From Bowmanella denitrificans (GTDB taxonomy: Bacteria > Pseudomonadota > Gammaproteobacteria > Enterobacterales > Alteromonadaceae): a stretch of 64,000 nt of DNA. The translations under genes were made by a program, and so were the position numbers. Below the pieces are notes generated by a model. It ran no database searches, had not been told where the DNA came from, and worked only from the letters and a program-made list of their open reading frames with translations. Each line of letters begins with the position of its first letter. The stretch's first letter is position 1. Shown here in pieces: positions 15,133 through 24,660 of the stretch. The DNA lies in NCBI RefSeq assembly GCF_002887595.1, contig NZ_PEBU01000008.1, forward strand, positions 62,001 through 126,000, written 5' to 3'.

Positions 15133-15963
15133 TTGATAAGGAAAACCGCCGCAGCATTATTGCTGGCTTGCCTTGCCTTGCCCGTGCTGGCCGATGACAA
15201 GTCTGAAAGTGAAAGCAACTGGAACTGGCAAGTCTCCCTGGGCTTATCTGCCTGGCAGGAAAAATCGCTGCTTAAAGACGCGCCGGGTAACAGTGCCCTG
15301 CCCGTATTACCCACATTGCAGTTTGACGTCAGCTATAAAAATTTCTTCCTAGAAACCCCCAGTCGTCGAATTAGTAGCTTAAGCAGCTATGCCTTGTGGG
15401 GTTACCATATTTATCAGGATGAAGTCTGGCAGGTGGATGCCATCTGGGGCTCCTATATGCCGTTTCTGGATGAATCCGGCTATACGCAGCACGGCTTTGA
15501 CGTTAATGAAGCGCTGCGCGGTATCAGTGAACGCCAATCTGACGGCAGTATTGGCGTTCGTTTACAGCGCTTCGAAGACAATCAGCACTTCTCGGTAGAG
15601 TTAGTCAGAGACTTAGACAACGCCTACCGGGATTTCCTGCTGCAAACCTATTACAACTATATTATTCAGGCACGTAACTGGGATATCCAGTTAACCCTGG
15701 GGTTGAATCTCTACAGCAGTGCGCTGGTGGATTACTATTTTGGGATTCGCCCTCATGAAGTTACCCCGGACAGACCGCTCTACAAAGGAAAAGCGGCATA
15801 CCGACTGCACTTGGGGGTATCCACCCTCTATCCCATTAATGAAGACTGGTTGCTGGAACTCGGTTTTGGCATGAATCATTACAGTAAAGGCGTGTCCGAC
15901 AGCCCTATTGTTGAGAGCAGTCTGGAAGCCCTTGGCATGGTGAATGTTCGCTATGTTTTTTAA
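15133..15963 (+). CDS. MipA/OmpV family outer-membrane protein
   Basis: About 277 residues: signal peptide (IRKTAAALLLACLALPVLA), then an amphipathic beta-strand region ending in MVNVRYVF, a C-terminal Phe as in outer-membrane beta-barrels. The pattern (SLGLSAWQEKSLL, Y-rich strands, LGFGMNHYSKG) fits the MipA/OmpV family. The start is taken as TTG at 15133, which gives a normal signal peptide and has GGGAA upstream; the longer frame from 15049 has no signal-like N-terminus. The gene overlaps the DUF3019 gene and is followed by a two-component pair. In Alteromonadales and Shewanella this four-gene set recurs, with the regulator presumably controlling the barrel. Confidence 0.8.
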   Translation: MIRKTAAALLLACLALPVLADDKSESESNWNWQVSLGLSAWQEKSLLKDAPGNSALPVLPTLQFDVSYKNFFLETPSRRISSLSSYALWGYHIYQDEVWQVDAIWGSYMPFLDESGYTQHGFDVNEALRGISERQSDGSIGVRLQRFEDNQHFSVELVRDLDNAYRDFLLQTYYNYIIQARNWDIQLTLGLNLYSSALVDYYFGIRPHEVTPDRPLYKGKAAYRLHLGVSTLYPINEDWLLELGFGMNHYSKGVSDSPIVESSLEALGMVNVRYVF

Positions 15964-16333
15964 GGGAATTGCACTTTTACTGTTGTTGCTAGGCCTGCCA
16001 GCAGCGGCTCAGGAAGGACCATCGGACAGGCAGTTTTTGATATCACCGGATACCTGTGTAGCCATTAACAAAGGGCGAACCTGCTATACCCAAGTGAGCA
16101 TAGAATGGCAACTTCCGGAACATGGCGATTATTGTTTGTTCTTAGAAGGCCAAGGTACGCCCCTGGCTTGCTGGAAAAATCGTCGCAGTGGCCAATGGCA
16201 GTTTGAGTTCGCGTCAGCCACCAGTATTCAGGTGCTGTTAAAACGTCAGGATACCATCATGCTAAGCAAGGAAATTCAGGTTAACTGGGTTTATGAATCA
16301 CAGCGACGCAAACGTAATTGGCGTCTGTTTTAG
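15953..16333 (+). CDS. Secreted DUF3019 protein
   Basis: About 126 residues: signal peptide (MFFKGIALLLLLLGLPAAAQ), then a small beta-rich domain with four cysteines (SPDTCVAINKGRTCYTQ; GDYCLFLEG; LACWKNR) that probably form two disulfides, and a basic tail (SQRRKRNWRLF). This matches DUF3019, a periplasmic family of unknown role found beside MipA genes and two-component systems. It overlaps the end of the MipA-family gene. An ATG at 15944 would add three residues. It may be an accessory sensor for the downstream kinase, which is inference from synteny. Confidence 0.75.
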   Translation: MFFKGIALLLLLLGLPAAAQEGPSDRQFLISPDTCVAINKGRTCYTQVSIEWQLPEHGDYCLFLEGQGTPLACWKNRRSGQWQFEFASATSIQVLLKRQDTIMLSKEIQVNWVYESQRRKRNWRLF

Positions 16334-16344
16334 GAGCGACAAGT

Positions 16345-17043
16345 ATGCAGTTATACGGAAAAATCCTGCTGGTGGAAGACGACGCATCACTGGCCCAATG
16401 GGTTCAGGAATACCTGCAGGGGCAAGGCTTTGAAGTTTGCCATGAAGCCCGTGGCGACCAGGCTGTCGCTGTCGCCAAGCAATCTCAGCCAGACCTGATT
16501 CTGCTGGATCTGATGCTACCGGGTCTGGACGGTATTTCCGTGTGCAAAGAAATCCGACGCACTAGTCAGGTTCCCATTATTATGCTCACCGCTCAGGGTG
16601 AAGAGCTGGATGAAGTGATTGGTCTGGAAGTGGGTGCCAACGACTATCTGGTAAAACCCATCAGACCAAGAGCTTTGCTGGCGCGAATTAAAGGTCAGTT
16701 GCAACGCACCGAGACCACCAGCAAGGCTGATAACCTGATGGAATTTGGCCGCTTGCATCTGAATCTGGATGCCAACCGCGCCGTACTGGACAATCAGGAA
16801 ATAGACCTTTCCAGCAATGAGTTTGCTATGCTCTGGTACCTGGCGCAAAACGCCGGGCGCATTATCAACCGGGATGAAGCCTTTCGTCAGTTGAAAGGTC
16901 GTGAATACGATGGCCTGGATCGCTGGTTTGATGTGATGATTTCGGTGCTACGCAAAAAATTAGGGGACGATACCGCCTCCCCAAAACGGATAAAAACAGC
17001 CTGGGGCAAAGGCTATCTGTTTGTCGCAGATGCCTGGGAATAA
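16345..17043 (+). CDS. OmpR/RstA-type response regulator
   Basis: 232 residues: receiver domain (acidic pocket VEDD, phospho-Asp in LILLDLMLPGLDG near residue 54, Thr in IIMLTAQGE, Lys in DYLVKPIRP) and an OmpR-type winged-helix domain (SSNEFAMLWYLAQNAGRIINRDEAF...WFDVMISVLRKKLGDD...KTAWGKGYLFV). The start at 16345 follows TAGGAG by nine bases; the open frame starts earlier at 16318 inside the DUF3019 gene. It probably controls the MipA-DUF3019 genes in front of it and works with the kinase after it. Confidence 0.92.
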   Translation: MQLYGKILLVEDDASLAQWVQEYLQGQGFEVCHEARGDQAVAVAKQSQPDLILLDLMLPGLDGISVCKEIRRTSQVPIIMLTAQGEELDEVIGLEVGANDYLVKPIRPRALLARIKGQLQRTETTSKADNLMEFGRLHLNLDANRAVLDNQEIDLSSNEFAMLWYLAQNAGRIINRDEAFRQLKGREYDGLDRWFDVMISVLRKKLGDDTASPKRIKTAWGKGYLFVADAWE

Positions 17044-17064
17044 AATCCACCCCAAGGTGCACAA

Positions 17065-17085
17065 CTGCCAGTATTTAACTGGCAG
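17065..17085 (+). other. Intercistronic hairpin between regulator and kinase genes
   Basis: CTGCCAGT, loop ATTTA, ACTGGCAG: a perfect 8-bp stem 21 nt after the regulator stop in a 161-nt gap. With no U-tract it is more likely an mRNA processing or stability element, or a partial terminator, lowering kinase relative to regulator. Confidence 0.5.
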
Positions 17086-17204
17086 GCTATTGCTCCGACA
17101 ACCGTCCAGACAAGTTCACGCAATTCTTTACAACTTGTCGCCCTGACACAAGGTAATATCAGCAAAATGCATTGCTTTTACCGGGAAAGCCGTCTGGCCC
17201 AATC

Positions 17205-18485
17205 ATGAGTCGTATATATATCAGCCTGTTGCTGACCGCCCTGCTAACTTTGTTTTTATTGGGTTGGGGCATCGACAAATGGGTAGAACAGCACAGGGAA
17301 AGCCAGCAACCTCAGGATTATCCGCATTTAAGTCAGTTGTTTGCCGATCTAACCAGCAAAGTAGACCAGGGCAATGAGCCAGCCAGTCTGGTTGAGCGTA
17401 TGAATCAGATTATGCCTCTGCCATTGGCACTGGAGTCCTCATCTAATCTTGCCTTGCCTGCAGATCTGATGGACGAATTGCGGCATCCCGGCGGACTGCT
17501 GCTGGAGTCGTCTCAGGGACCTTACTTACTGGCGTCATTACCTTCACATCCGGACTATTTGCTACGTATGACCTTGCCGCCGATGGAACGCATGGATCTG
17601 GACCGCGACCTGGCCCTCACCATCGCGCTGTATGGGGGACTGGCCATGATGATGGGCATCTGGTTATTGCCACTTACCCGCCGTTTGTCACTGCTGACCC
17701 GCATGGCCCACAGATTTGGTCAGGGAGATTTGCAGGCCAGAGTGCCACGGAGCCGCTTTTCCTACATTCAGGATTTGGAATCCAGCTTTAACCAAATGGC
17801 ACAGCGTATTGAACAGCTGATTGCGGAAAATCGCTTGCTGGCCAGCAGTCTTTCCCATGATTTGCGTACGCCTATGGCCTGCTTTCGTTTTGGACTGGAT
17901 GCGGCCCTGGACAGTCAGGACTGCCAGGAGAAAGATCGCTATCTGCAAAGGTTGGAGGGCGATCTGGAACGTATGGAAAACATGGTCTCTGCATTTTTGG
18001 ATTTTGCCAGCCTGGAGCGTCAGGCCGCCCGCATACAGCCAAAAGCCTTAAACCTCACTCAGCTACTTTGCAGTGCGACAGAGGACAACCGACCACTGGT
18101 GGTCAAGCGCGGGTTAACCCTGGAACATCAGACACCGCAGGAAGACTTTTGGATTATGGGCGACGCCATGTGGCTGGGCCGGGCCATCAGCAATATTGTT
18201 ACTAACGCCACTCGCTATGCACGCAGTCAGATTTTACTCAGATTGATTGCCAGTAGGGACATACTGGAAATCCATATTGAAGACGACGGTCCGGGTATCG
18301 ATGAGGAAAAACTAAAAGATGTATTTAAACCCTTTGTCAGCCTGGAACTGAATCGTCAGCGTGGGACTTATGGTTTAGGTCTGGCTATTGCAGAACGTGT
18401 GGCCAGTTGGCATGGGGGCAGCATCAGTGCCGATCGCAGCCCCCTGCGCGGTGCCCGGTTTATTATTCGCTTACCCCGCCAATAA
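17205..18485 (+). CDS. EnvZ/RstB-type sensor histidine kinase
   Basis: About 426 residues: membrane segment (about 5-22), periplasmic sensor of some 120 residues, second membrane segment (about 140-160), HAMP domain (RRLSLLTRMAHRFGQGDL), dimerisation helix with phospho-His in SLSHDLRTPMACF, and ATPase domain with N-box SNIVTNATRYA, G1 EDDGPGIDEE and G2 GTYGLGLAIAERVASWHGG. The start at 17205 is the first ATG giving a normal membrane N-terminus; an upstream TTG frame (17172) is possible. It forms a pair with the OmpR-type regulator before it. Its signal is unknown; cell-envelope or metal cues are plausible given the MipA neighbour and the Fur module. Confidence 0.9.
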   Translation: MSRIYISLLLTALLTLFLLGWGIDKWVEQHRESQQPQDYPHLSQLFADLTSKVDQGNEPASLVERMNQIMPLPLALESSSNLALPADLMDELRHPGGLLLESSQGPYLLASLPSHPDYLLRMTLPPMERMDLDRDLALTIALYGGLAMMMGIWLLPLTRRLSLLTRMAHRFGQGDLQARVPRSRFSYIQDLESSFNQMAQRIEQLIAENRLLASSLSHDLRTPMACFRFGLDAALDSQDCQEKDRYLQRLEGDLERMENMVSAFLDFASLERQAARIQPKALNLTQLLCSATEDNRPLVVKRGLTLEHQTPQEDFWIMGDAMWLGRAISNIVTNATRYARSQILLRLIASRDILEIHIEDDGPGIDEEKLKDVFKPFVSLELNRQRGTYGLGLAIAERVASWHGGSISADRSPLRGARFIIRLPRQ

Positions 18486-18501
18486 ACCGAAGAGCTATTC
18501 G

Positions 18502-19350
18502 CTAACCCTTAGTTGCCAGTCGCACTTTGGTTGGGTAATAGCAGATATCCAGCTTGCCATTGCCCTTAAAATGAAAAAAGGCATTGTCCATCTTTCTGCC
18601 TCTGTCGAGACGCTCGGCCATTGCAGCAGAGTCCTGCTCCTGAACCTGCAATGGCAAATGTTTCTCGACCGGAATATCCGCAGCCACCTGCATAGACAGA
18701 ATCTTACCTTTCGGCTGGTCAGCGGCAATCACGCCCATATCCACATCCGGATTTCCTCTGGGCAGCGCCTGAAGATGTGGCATGCCCCATAGTACCCGGC
18801 CAAAAACGCTCATATTACGGTCCAGATGACGGGGGGCCTGGCCAATCACAATATAGAAATCCGCACTGCCGCTGTTGGCTTCAGTGCTGCGTGCCATGGC
18901 CAGGACACCAGGACAATGCACCAACCATTCCTGGCCGTCCGTCACATCGCGGGCGGCAGCAAAACCTTGCAAATAACCAGTCTGGTCAGCAAAAAAGTCC
19001 GGCTCTTGTACCAAAGTAAAATTTGCATCCGGTTTAATCGCCCGGCTGAACTCTGCCTGAAGATTCTGTTTATGTTCAGATAAGCGTGTTTCACTAACAT
19101 CGCCGCCCTGCGCCACAAAACCGTCCACGACCCGATAGAAATCCAGACCGTCATAGTAACCTTCTCGCACCAGACGTTTAAATTGCCTGACATGTTCCGG
19201 GGCCATAAAGGGAGCCAATTCCATAACAACCTGCCCCTGCTCCAATTGCAAATAGATGAGGTTCTGCGGATCTGGTGTGCGCCAGCCCTGTTCGGCCTGC
19301 ACGGCGCAGGTGGCAAGCGCAACTATCAGCGGGACTATCCAGCCTTTCAT
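18502..19350 (-). CDS. Periplasmic cyclophilin-type peptidyl-prolyl isomerase
   Basis: 282 residues: signal peptide (MKGWIVPLIVALATCAVQA), then a cyclophilin domain with YLQLEQGQVVMELAPFMAPEHV, the active-site region YYDGLDFYRVVDGFVAQGGD and SGSADFYIVIGQAP. This group catalyses cis-trans isomerisation of prolyl bonds in exported proteins. It is longer than minimal cyclophilins, with a C-terminal extension after the core (about residue 210 on). The start has GGAG upstream. It is convergent with the histidine kinase gene (16-nt gap) and divergent from the TonB-receptor gene. Confidence 0.88.
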   Translation of the reverse strand: MKGWIVPLIVALATCAVQAEQGWRTPDPQNLIYLQLEQGQVVMELAPFMAPEHVRQFKRLVREGYYDGLDFYRVVDGFVAQGGDVSETRLSEHKQNLQAEFSRAIKPDANFTLVQEPDFFADQTGYLQGFAAARDVTDGQEWLVHCPGVLAMARSTEANSGSADFYIVIGQAPRHLDRNMSVFGRVLWGMPHLQALPRGNPDVDMGVIAADQPKGKILSMQVAADIPVEKHLPLQVQEQDSAAMAERLDRGRKMDNAFFHFKGNGKLDICYYPTKVRLATKG

Positions 19351-19430
19351 TTTTATTCTCCTTTAACAGTCGAGCGGTTATCGTGCTGAGTTATGGGGCA
19401 GGTTGCAAGCCAGCCATCCCGGATTCAGTT

Positions 19431-21464
19431 ATGATCATGCAACCCTGTTCACAGAATATCTTAGCCTGTATGCGTAGCGCACTGATTTTCATTACATTTC
19501 TCCCATTTTATGGTTTCACCAATGAAGTGGAGCGAATTAGTGTTACGGCGCAAGCGCAGGACGACCTAGCCGTTAGCCACAATAGTGTCGAGCAACAGAC
19601 GCTGCAATTGCTGCGCCCGGTCCATATCAGTGAAGCCCTGGCGTCACAACCGGGTGTATGGATTAGTCGTGGTAACGGTCAGGAGCATCTGACCGCTATC
19701 CGCTCCCCCGTCCTGACTGGTGCCGGTGCCTGCGGTGCCTTTTTGGTCAGCGAAGACGGTATTCCCATCCGCGCCAGTGGTTTTTGCAATGCCAATCAGT
19801 TGTTTGAACTCAACAGCGAGCAAGCCCAGGCGATAGAGGTGTTTAAGGGCCCGGGCAGCAGCTGGTTTGGCGCCAATGCCCAGCACGGCATTATTAACCT
19901 GGTTTCCCGCCCTATTCCGCAAAGCTTTGAAGCACAAACGAGCCTTGAAACCGGTCCAAATCAATATCGACGCGGCAGCTTTGCTCTTGGCAATGAACAT
20001 GCCATTGCCTATGGCAATGTGGCTGATGATGGCGGATACCAGCAAAGTTCAGGTTATAGCCAATATAAATTAAATCTGGCCTCACAAGGCCAGTTGGGTA
20101 ACTGGCAATGGCTAGGCCGCCTGGCCATGACCAAGCTGGACCAGCAAACGGCCGGGTACGTCAGCGGACTGGATGCCTACCGGGATGAGACACTGCGCAG
20201 ACAAAACCCTAACCCGGAAGCGTATCGAAACGCCGAAGCAATACGCATGTCAAGCCGCTTTACCCTGGCCCTGGATGAAGATCGGCAATGGCAATTAACG
20301 CCCTACTTGCGCTGGCAGCAAATGGATTTTTTACAACACTATGTACCCTGGCAGGCACAGGAGCAAAATGGCCAGCGCAGCCTTGGTCTGCAAGCCCAAT
20401 ATAGCCATGCTGCCGGTGCATTAAACTGGCTGGCAGGCGTTGATCTGGAACTGACCGATGGCGATTTGCAGGAATATCAGGCGCAGCCTTTTAGCCCAGC
20501 TATTCCTGCAGGCCTTCATTATAATTACCATGTTATTGCCACCACGTTGTCACCTTTTATCAACATTAACTGGCACCTGGCGAAAAACTGGCGACTCATT
20601 GCCGGGCTCAGGTACGACAAGCAGCAATACGATTATCGCAATCATCTGCCTGACGGCGATGCCTGCGCCGAAGACATCGCAAACTGTCGTTTTGTACGTC
20701 CAACCAGCCAGACCGTCAGTTACCCGCAGTGGTCACCTTCCGTTGCCCTGCAATATCAATGGGCGCCAGGGCATCAATGGTATACCCGCGCCAGCCGCGG
20801 CTATCGGGCACCTCAGGCTACCGAGCTATTCAGATTGCAAAATGGTCAGCGACTGGCGGAGTTAGACTCAGAACAGTTGAGCAGCCTGGAAAGCGGCGTC
20901 AAAGGCAACTGGCAGGGTATCAGTTACAACCTGGATCTTTACTGGATGGACAAACGTCAGGTGATCTTCCAGGATACTGAACGTCAAAATGTCAGTAACG
21001 GCCATACCCGGCATCGCGGTCTGGAGCTAACGTTACAGGGCGATATCGGCCAGTCCTGGTACTGGCAGGGTAGCGCCAGCTTGGCTCGCCACACCTATCA
21101 CAATCAGTTAAAACTGGCGGAGGACAATATTCGTGGTAACCACATGGACACAGCCCCCAGTCAGCAATTCAGCGCCATACTCGGCTGGCAGACTGATTCA
21201 GGCAACAAATTGGAACTGCAATGGCAGCATATGGGAAGCTATTATCTTGACCCGCAGAATAGCGCCAGCTATCCGGGACATAGCTTGCTGCACTTGCGCG
21301 CTCAGTACGCCCTGAATCAACGCTGGCAGTTGGGAATGCGTCTGCAGAATCTGACTAACCGCGATTATGCAGAACGCGCCGATATTGGATTTGGCCAGTA
21401 TCGCTATTTTATCGGCTTACCTCGCTCGCTTTATCTGTCCGTGAGCGCCAATTGGTCGTCCTGA
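19431..21464 (+). CDS. TonB-dependent outer-membrane receptor
   Basis: About 678 residues: signal-like N-terminus (MRSALIFITFLPFYGF), TonB-box-like segment VERISVTAQ, plug domain (LSEDGIPI-type region, VFKGPGSSWFGANAQHGIINLVSR) and a 22-strand barrel ending in LYLSVSANWSS. It should import a metal chelate, vitamin or glycan breakdown product using TonB energy; the ligand is unknown. A pair of cysteines in the plug (GACGAF, GFCNAN) and another in the barrel (GDACAEDIANC) are notable. Start choice: ATG at 19431 (CGGA upstream) or 19470, the latter giving a tighter signal peptide. Its last 34 nt overlap the diguanylate cyclase gene on the other strand. Confidence 0.88.
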   Translation: MIMQPCSQNILACMRSALIFITFLPFYGFTNEVERISVTAQAQDDLAVSHNSVEQQTLQLLRPVHISEALASQPGVWISRGNGQEHLTAIRSPVLTGAGACGAFLVSEDGIPIRASGFCNANQLFELNSEQAQAIEVFKGPGSSWFGANAQHGIINLVSRPIPQSFEAQTSLETGPNQYRRGSFALGNEHAIAYGNVADDGGYQQSSGYSQYKLNLASQGQLGNWQWLGRLAMTKLDQQTAGYVSGLDAYRDETLRRQNPNPEAYRNAEAIRMSSRFTLALDEDRQWQLTPYLRWQQMDFLQHYVPWQAQEQNGQRSLGLQAQYSHAAGALNWLAGVDLELTDGDLQEYQAQPFSPAIPAGLHYNYHVIATTLSPFININWHLAKNWRLIAGLRYDKQQYDYRNHLPDGDACAEDIANCRFVRPTSQTVSYPQWSPSVALQYQWAPGHQWYTRASRGYRAPQATELFRLQNGQRLAELDSEQLSSLESGVKGNWQGISYNLDLYWMDKRQVIFQDTERQNVSNGHTRHRGLELTLQGDIGQSWYWQGSASLARHTYHNQLKLAEDNIRGNHMDTAPSQQFSAILGWQTDSGNKLELQWQHMGSYYLDPQNSASYPGHSLLHLRAQYALNQRWQLGMRLQNLTNRDYAERADIGFGQYRYFIGLPRSLYLSVSANWSS

Positions 21465-22432
21465 CCTGCGCAGATACACAGATGGTTCCGACCGCTGTCT
21501 TTCGCCCGGTACATCGCCTGATCGGCGCGGCCCAGCCATTGATAACCGGTTTCTCCCGGGTGATATTGCGCAATACCAAGAGAAATCGTCACCTGGCGTT
21601 CACTAATATTCGCCTGGGCAATATCCTTACGTAACTCTTCAGCCAGCAAGCCCGCTTCCCTAAGCCCGGTGTTGTCGGTAATAACAACAAACTCCTCACC
21701 ACCAAAGCGGTACAGGTGATCGCTACGACGAATACGCTTTTCTATCAGTTTGCACACCATCACTAAAATTCTGTCGCCTTCTTCATGACCATAGTTGTCG
21801 TTAAACTGCTTAAAGTTATCCAAATCCAGCAGAATCAGGGACATAGGCAGAGGCACACGTTGGAAATGGTAAACCGCCTCCAGCAGTTTTTCTTCAAGCG
21901 CGCGCCGGTTACCGGCACCGGTCAGCGGGTCCAGTGTCGCCAGGCTCAACAGTTTTTGCTGCTGCGCTTTGGTGCGCCAGGCAAAAATGCCGGCAAACCC
22001 CATGGTCGCCAGCCCAGATAGAATAAATGCGGCCAGATGCAAAACAGCCACTTGCTGCCACAGCAACAGAAAGAGCGCCAGTAGCGCTGTGCCAACCAGG
22101 CCCACGGCCAGTTGTGGAGTTAACAGGAAAAACACCGCCAATGCGGCCGGGTAAAACCAGAATAGCTGCTCCGCCCCTCTGAGCATCACGGTCATCACCA
22201 GTACCAATTGGCATAAAAAGGCAAATACATGACTCATCAACCACACCCGACCGCTGACATAGACATGCACAAAAACCACCAGCATGGCCACCACAGCAAA
22301 ACTATCCAGCGCGGCTATCAGCCAGTCACCATTGAATAACCTTAATAGCGCAAAGGGCAAAATAGCCAGCGCCCCCAGCAAGCTGATGCTGAGTAGGATC
22401 CATTCTTCAGTGGTTCGCGGCACCTTCGGCAT
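21431..22432 (-). CDS. Membrane-bound diguanylate cyclase
   Basis: About 333 residues: roughly six membrane segments (about 12-165) forming a MASE-like sensor, then a GGDEF domain (LATLDPLTGAGNRRAL; YRFGGEEFVVI; QVTISLGIAQY). The catalytic GGEEF and the inhibitory RxxD site (RRSD five residues before it) are both intact, so it should make c-di-GMP from GTP with product feedback. The start at 22432 has GGAT upstream; starts at 22459 and 22480 (GTG) are possible. It is the first of four GGDEF proteins in the window. It overlaps the 3' end of the receptor gene tail-to-tail. Confidence 0.88.
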   Translation of the reverse strand: MPKVPRTTEEWILLSISLLGALAILPFALLRLFNGDWLIAALDSFAVVAMLVVFVHVYVSGRVWLMSHVFAFLCQLVLVMTVMLRGAEQLFWFYPAALAVFFLLTPQLAVGLVGTALLALFLLLWQQVAVLHLAAFILSGLATMGFAGIFAWRTKAQQQKLLSLATLDPLTGAGNRRALEEKLLEAVYHFQRVPLPMSLILLDLDNFKQFNDNYGHEEGDRILVMVCKLIEKRIRRSDHLYRFGGEEFVVITDNTGLREAGLLAEELRKDIAQANISERQVTISLGIAQYHPGETGYQWLGRADQAMYRAKDSGRNHLCICAGQDDQLALTDR

Positions 22433-22496
22433 AGATGATCCAATATGGAAAAGTGTCATGGGCGGCGGGTGCAGCAACACCGCCCGGTCCTGCCCC

Positions 22497-23669
22497 CTAT
22501 TTCAGGGCAACTTGTACGTCTTCATCCAGTACATCCACATTGTCCAGACGAATATCGGTATTAAAACCAAACAGCTTACCGCTCCAGATAAATACCTGCC
22601 AAACCAGCACACCAAAAGGTATGTAACCAAAATACCCCATCAATGGCATTTCCGAGAACAGATGAATGACGTCTACATAAGGAATATTGTAAACCCAAAA
22701 GTTTGGATTGGTCGTGCTGGTATGAAAGGCATGACTGCCATGGTTCCAAAATTCCCAGAACAGGCCATTACAGAGTGACGCCACCCCAATTAAAACCCCG
22801 GCACTCCAGTCACCTTTGGCAATATCGGTAAAAGGGTTCCAGATGTTCATGCGCATCAGAATACCCGTCATTACGGCAAAGGGGCCTATCCATACCACCC
22901 AGAAAAACGGATAAGGCCAGACCACCATTAAGCCAATCAGCACCGTACCGATTAAAATCATTAAATTGCCATTTAACGGCATTTTAGGGCCATTTTTATA
23001 GCGGGCCGGCAGCGCAGGAAAGGTGTGGAACAGGTTATACCATTGGAATAACACCGGCGTTACCGTGCTGTAGGTAACCAGAAACTCCAATGCCAACACC
23101 GGATAGGGCCAGGGCGCCTGGTCAGCGTCGGGGTAATACCAGTTACCCAACACAAAATAATCATAATATTCAAAATAGGCCCAGCCGCCGATGGACACCA
23201 GTGCGGCAATAAATAGCGTGGTGGGCCGACTGGCAAACAACGATCTGCCATTATTGCGATGATAAACAATGCCATCCAGTACCAGAATAAAGCCCCACCA
23301 TAAGGGCGTAAAAGACCAGTAAACCAGATCACCAAAAGCCGTGGAGTGTGACCACATCAGCCACCAGAAAAACAGGTTTAAAACCAGACCAAACCAAAAC
23401 CACCAGGGCAACGGCTGCTTGCCGGGTTGCGGCTTGGGTGTGGCTCCCTTAAAACCATATAGCTTGGGAAACAGGATTAAACCGCAGATATACACTGCGC
23501 CCGCTCCAACAGCCAGAAAAGCCCATAAATTGAAGCCGGGTGCCTGCTCAATAAATTGTGGCGGAAATACCCCAAAGCCCGGCGGCAAATGGTCGGGATA
23601 AATAAACCAGGCTACCGCCAGCGGCACCAGCAGAGTCAGCAATACCGGCCAGATAAGTTGAAATCGCAT
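22497..23669 (-). CDS. Uncharacterised multi-pass membrane protein
   Basis: About 390 residues, around ten membrane segments, very rich in Trp, Phe, Tyr and Pro (PWWFWFGLVLNLFFWWLMW; NGLFWEFWNHGSHAFHTS). I do not recognise the family. Conserved-looking polar positions within membranes (WSHSTAF; EFWNHGSHAFH; EYYDYF) could bind a metal or lipid head group, but this is a guess. The start is placed at 23669 because CAGGAG lies seven bases before this ATG; the frame continues to 23768 but would overlap the divergent HAD gene. It sits 91 nt from that gene and may share control with it. Confidence 0.7.
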   Translation of the reverse strand: MRFQLIWPVLLTLLVPLAVAWFIYPDHLPPGFGVFPPQFIEQAPGFNLWAFLAVGAGAVYICGLILFPKLYGFKGATPKPQPGKQPLPWWFWFGLVLNLFFWWLMWSHSTAFGDLVYWSFTPLWWGFILVLDGIVYHRNNGRSLFASRPTTLFIAALVSIGGWAYFEYYDYFVLGNWYYPDADQAPWPYPVLALEFLVTYSTVTPVLFQWYNLFHTFPALPARYKNGPKMPLNGNLMILIGTVLIGLMVVWPYPFFWVVWIGPFAVMTGILMRMNIWNPFTDIAKGDWSAGVLIGVASLCNGLFWEFWNHGSHAFHTSTTNPNFWVYNIPYVDVIHLFSEMPLMGYFGYIPFGVLVWQVFIWSGKLFGFNTDIRLDNVDVLDEDVQVALK

Positions 23670-23760
23670 CAGTTGGCTCCTGCAACATCCTTTTAACATT
23701 GCAATCCAGTCTGCCACAGGTATTCTTTTTTCGTCAAAGTCTTCAGGAATAAATTGTTCG

Positions 23761-24660
23761 ATGGACACGCAAAATTATCTGCCTTCCTGGCAACCTGGGT
23801 TGGCACGCAACCACATATTGGCATTTCTGGAACGGGTAACCACACCGGATTCACCCGAATTTGTGCCGCCGCAACAACGCATTGCCACCTTTGATAACGA
23901 CGGCACCCTGTGGCTGGAAAAGCCCAATATTACCGAATTGGTTTTTCTTAAGGATCTGATGCGCTTTGATGAAAAACGTACCTTACCTGTGGGTGCCGGG
24001 TTGCGTCAGCGGGTCAAGCACTGGCTGCATCACATTCATGACGAGTTAATTGAAGATGCCAGCCTGTTGTTTAAGGAGTTTCGAGAAGGTATCAGTACCG
24101 ATGAATACCATAGCTGGGTGGCAGACTGGCTGGATAAAGCCAGGCACCCCAGGTTTGACAAACCTTATACCGAGCTGACTTATCTACCCATGCGTGAAGT
24201 CCTGCAACTGTTTGCCGCCCATGGCTTTAAAAATTATCTGGTCTCCGGAGGCAGTTGTTATTTTATTCGCCCCTGGTGCGAAGCGGCCTATGGTATTCCT
24301 CCCGAGCAGGTCATCGGCAGCAAACTGATTACCCGCCTGAGTGACAAATCGGGTGGACTGGAAGTGGAAATGGCACCGGTGCCCTGGTTCTTTGATAATG
24401 GGCCCGGTAAGGTGCTGGCGATTGAAAGCCAGATTGCCCGACGCCCTATTGCCGCGTTTGGTAACAGCAGTGGTGACATCCAGATGTTGCGCTGGGCTGG
24501 CACATCACCAACATCCCTGTGCATGTTGATTGAACACACCGATGATGAAAGGGAATATCGCTATTCCCCGGGTGATGACACGCTGGCGGCAGCCAAAAGC
24601 CACGGCTGGACCAAAGTGGATATGCAAAGAGACTGGCGGCAGATCTTCCAACCAGGCTAA
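23761..24660 (+). CDS. HAD-family phosphatase
   Basis: 299 residues with HAD-superfamily motifs: I, TFDNDGTLW (nucleophile Asp and acid/base Asp, about residues 42-44); II, LVSGGS (about 163); and IV, FGNSSGDIQML (about 235). A cap domain lies between I and II, as in phosphoserine-phosphatase-like hydrolases. It probably dephosphorylates a small metabolite in the cytoplasm. There is no signal peptide. Its last four bases overlap the end of the TonB-receptor gene on the opposite strand. It is divergent from the unknown membrane protein; a functional link is only positional. Confidence 0.85.
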   Translation: MDTQNYLPSWQPGLARNHILAFLERVTTPDSPEFVPPQQRIATFDNDGTLWLEKPNITELVFLKDLMRFDEKRTLPVGAGLRQRVKHWLHHIHDELIEDASLLFKEFREGISTDEYHSWVADWLDKARHPRFDKPYTELTYLPMREVLQLFAAHGFKNYLVSGGSCYFIRPWCEAAYGIPPEQVIGSKLITRLSDKSGGLEVEMAPVPWFFDNGPGKVLAIESQIARRPIAAFGNSSGDIQMLRWAGTSPTSLCMLIEHTDDEREYRYSPGDDTLAAAKSHGWTKVDMQRDWRQIFQPG

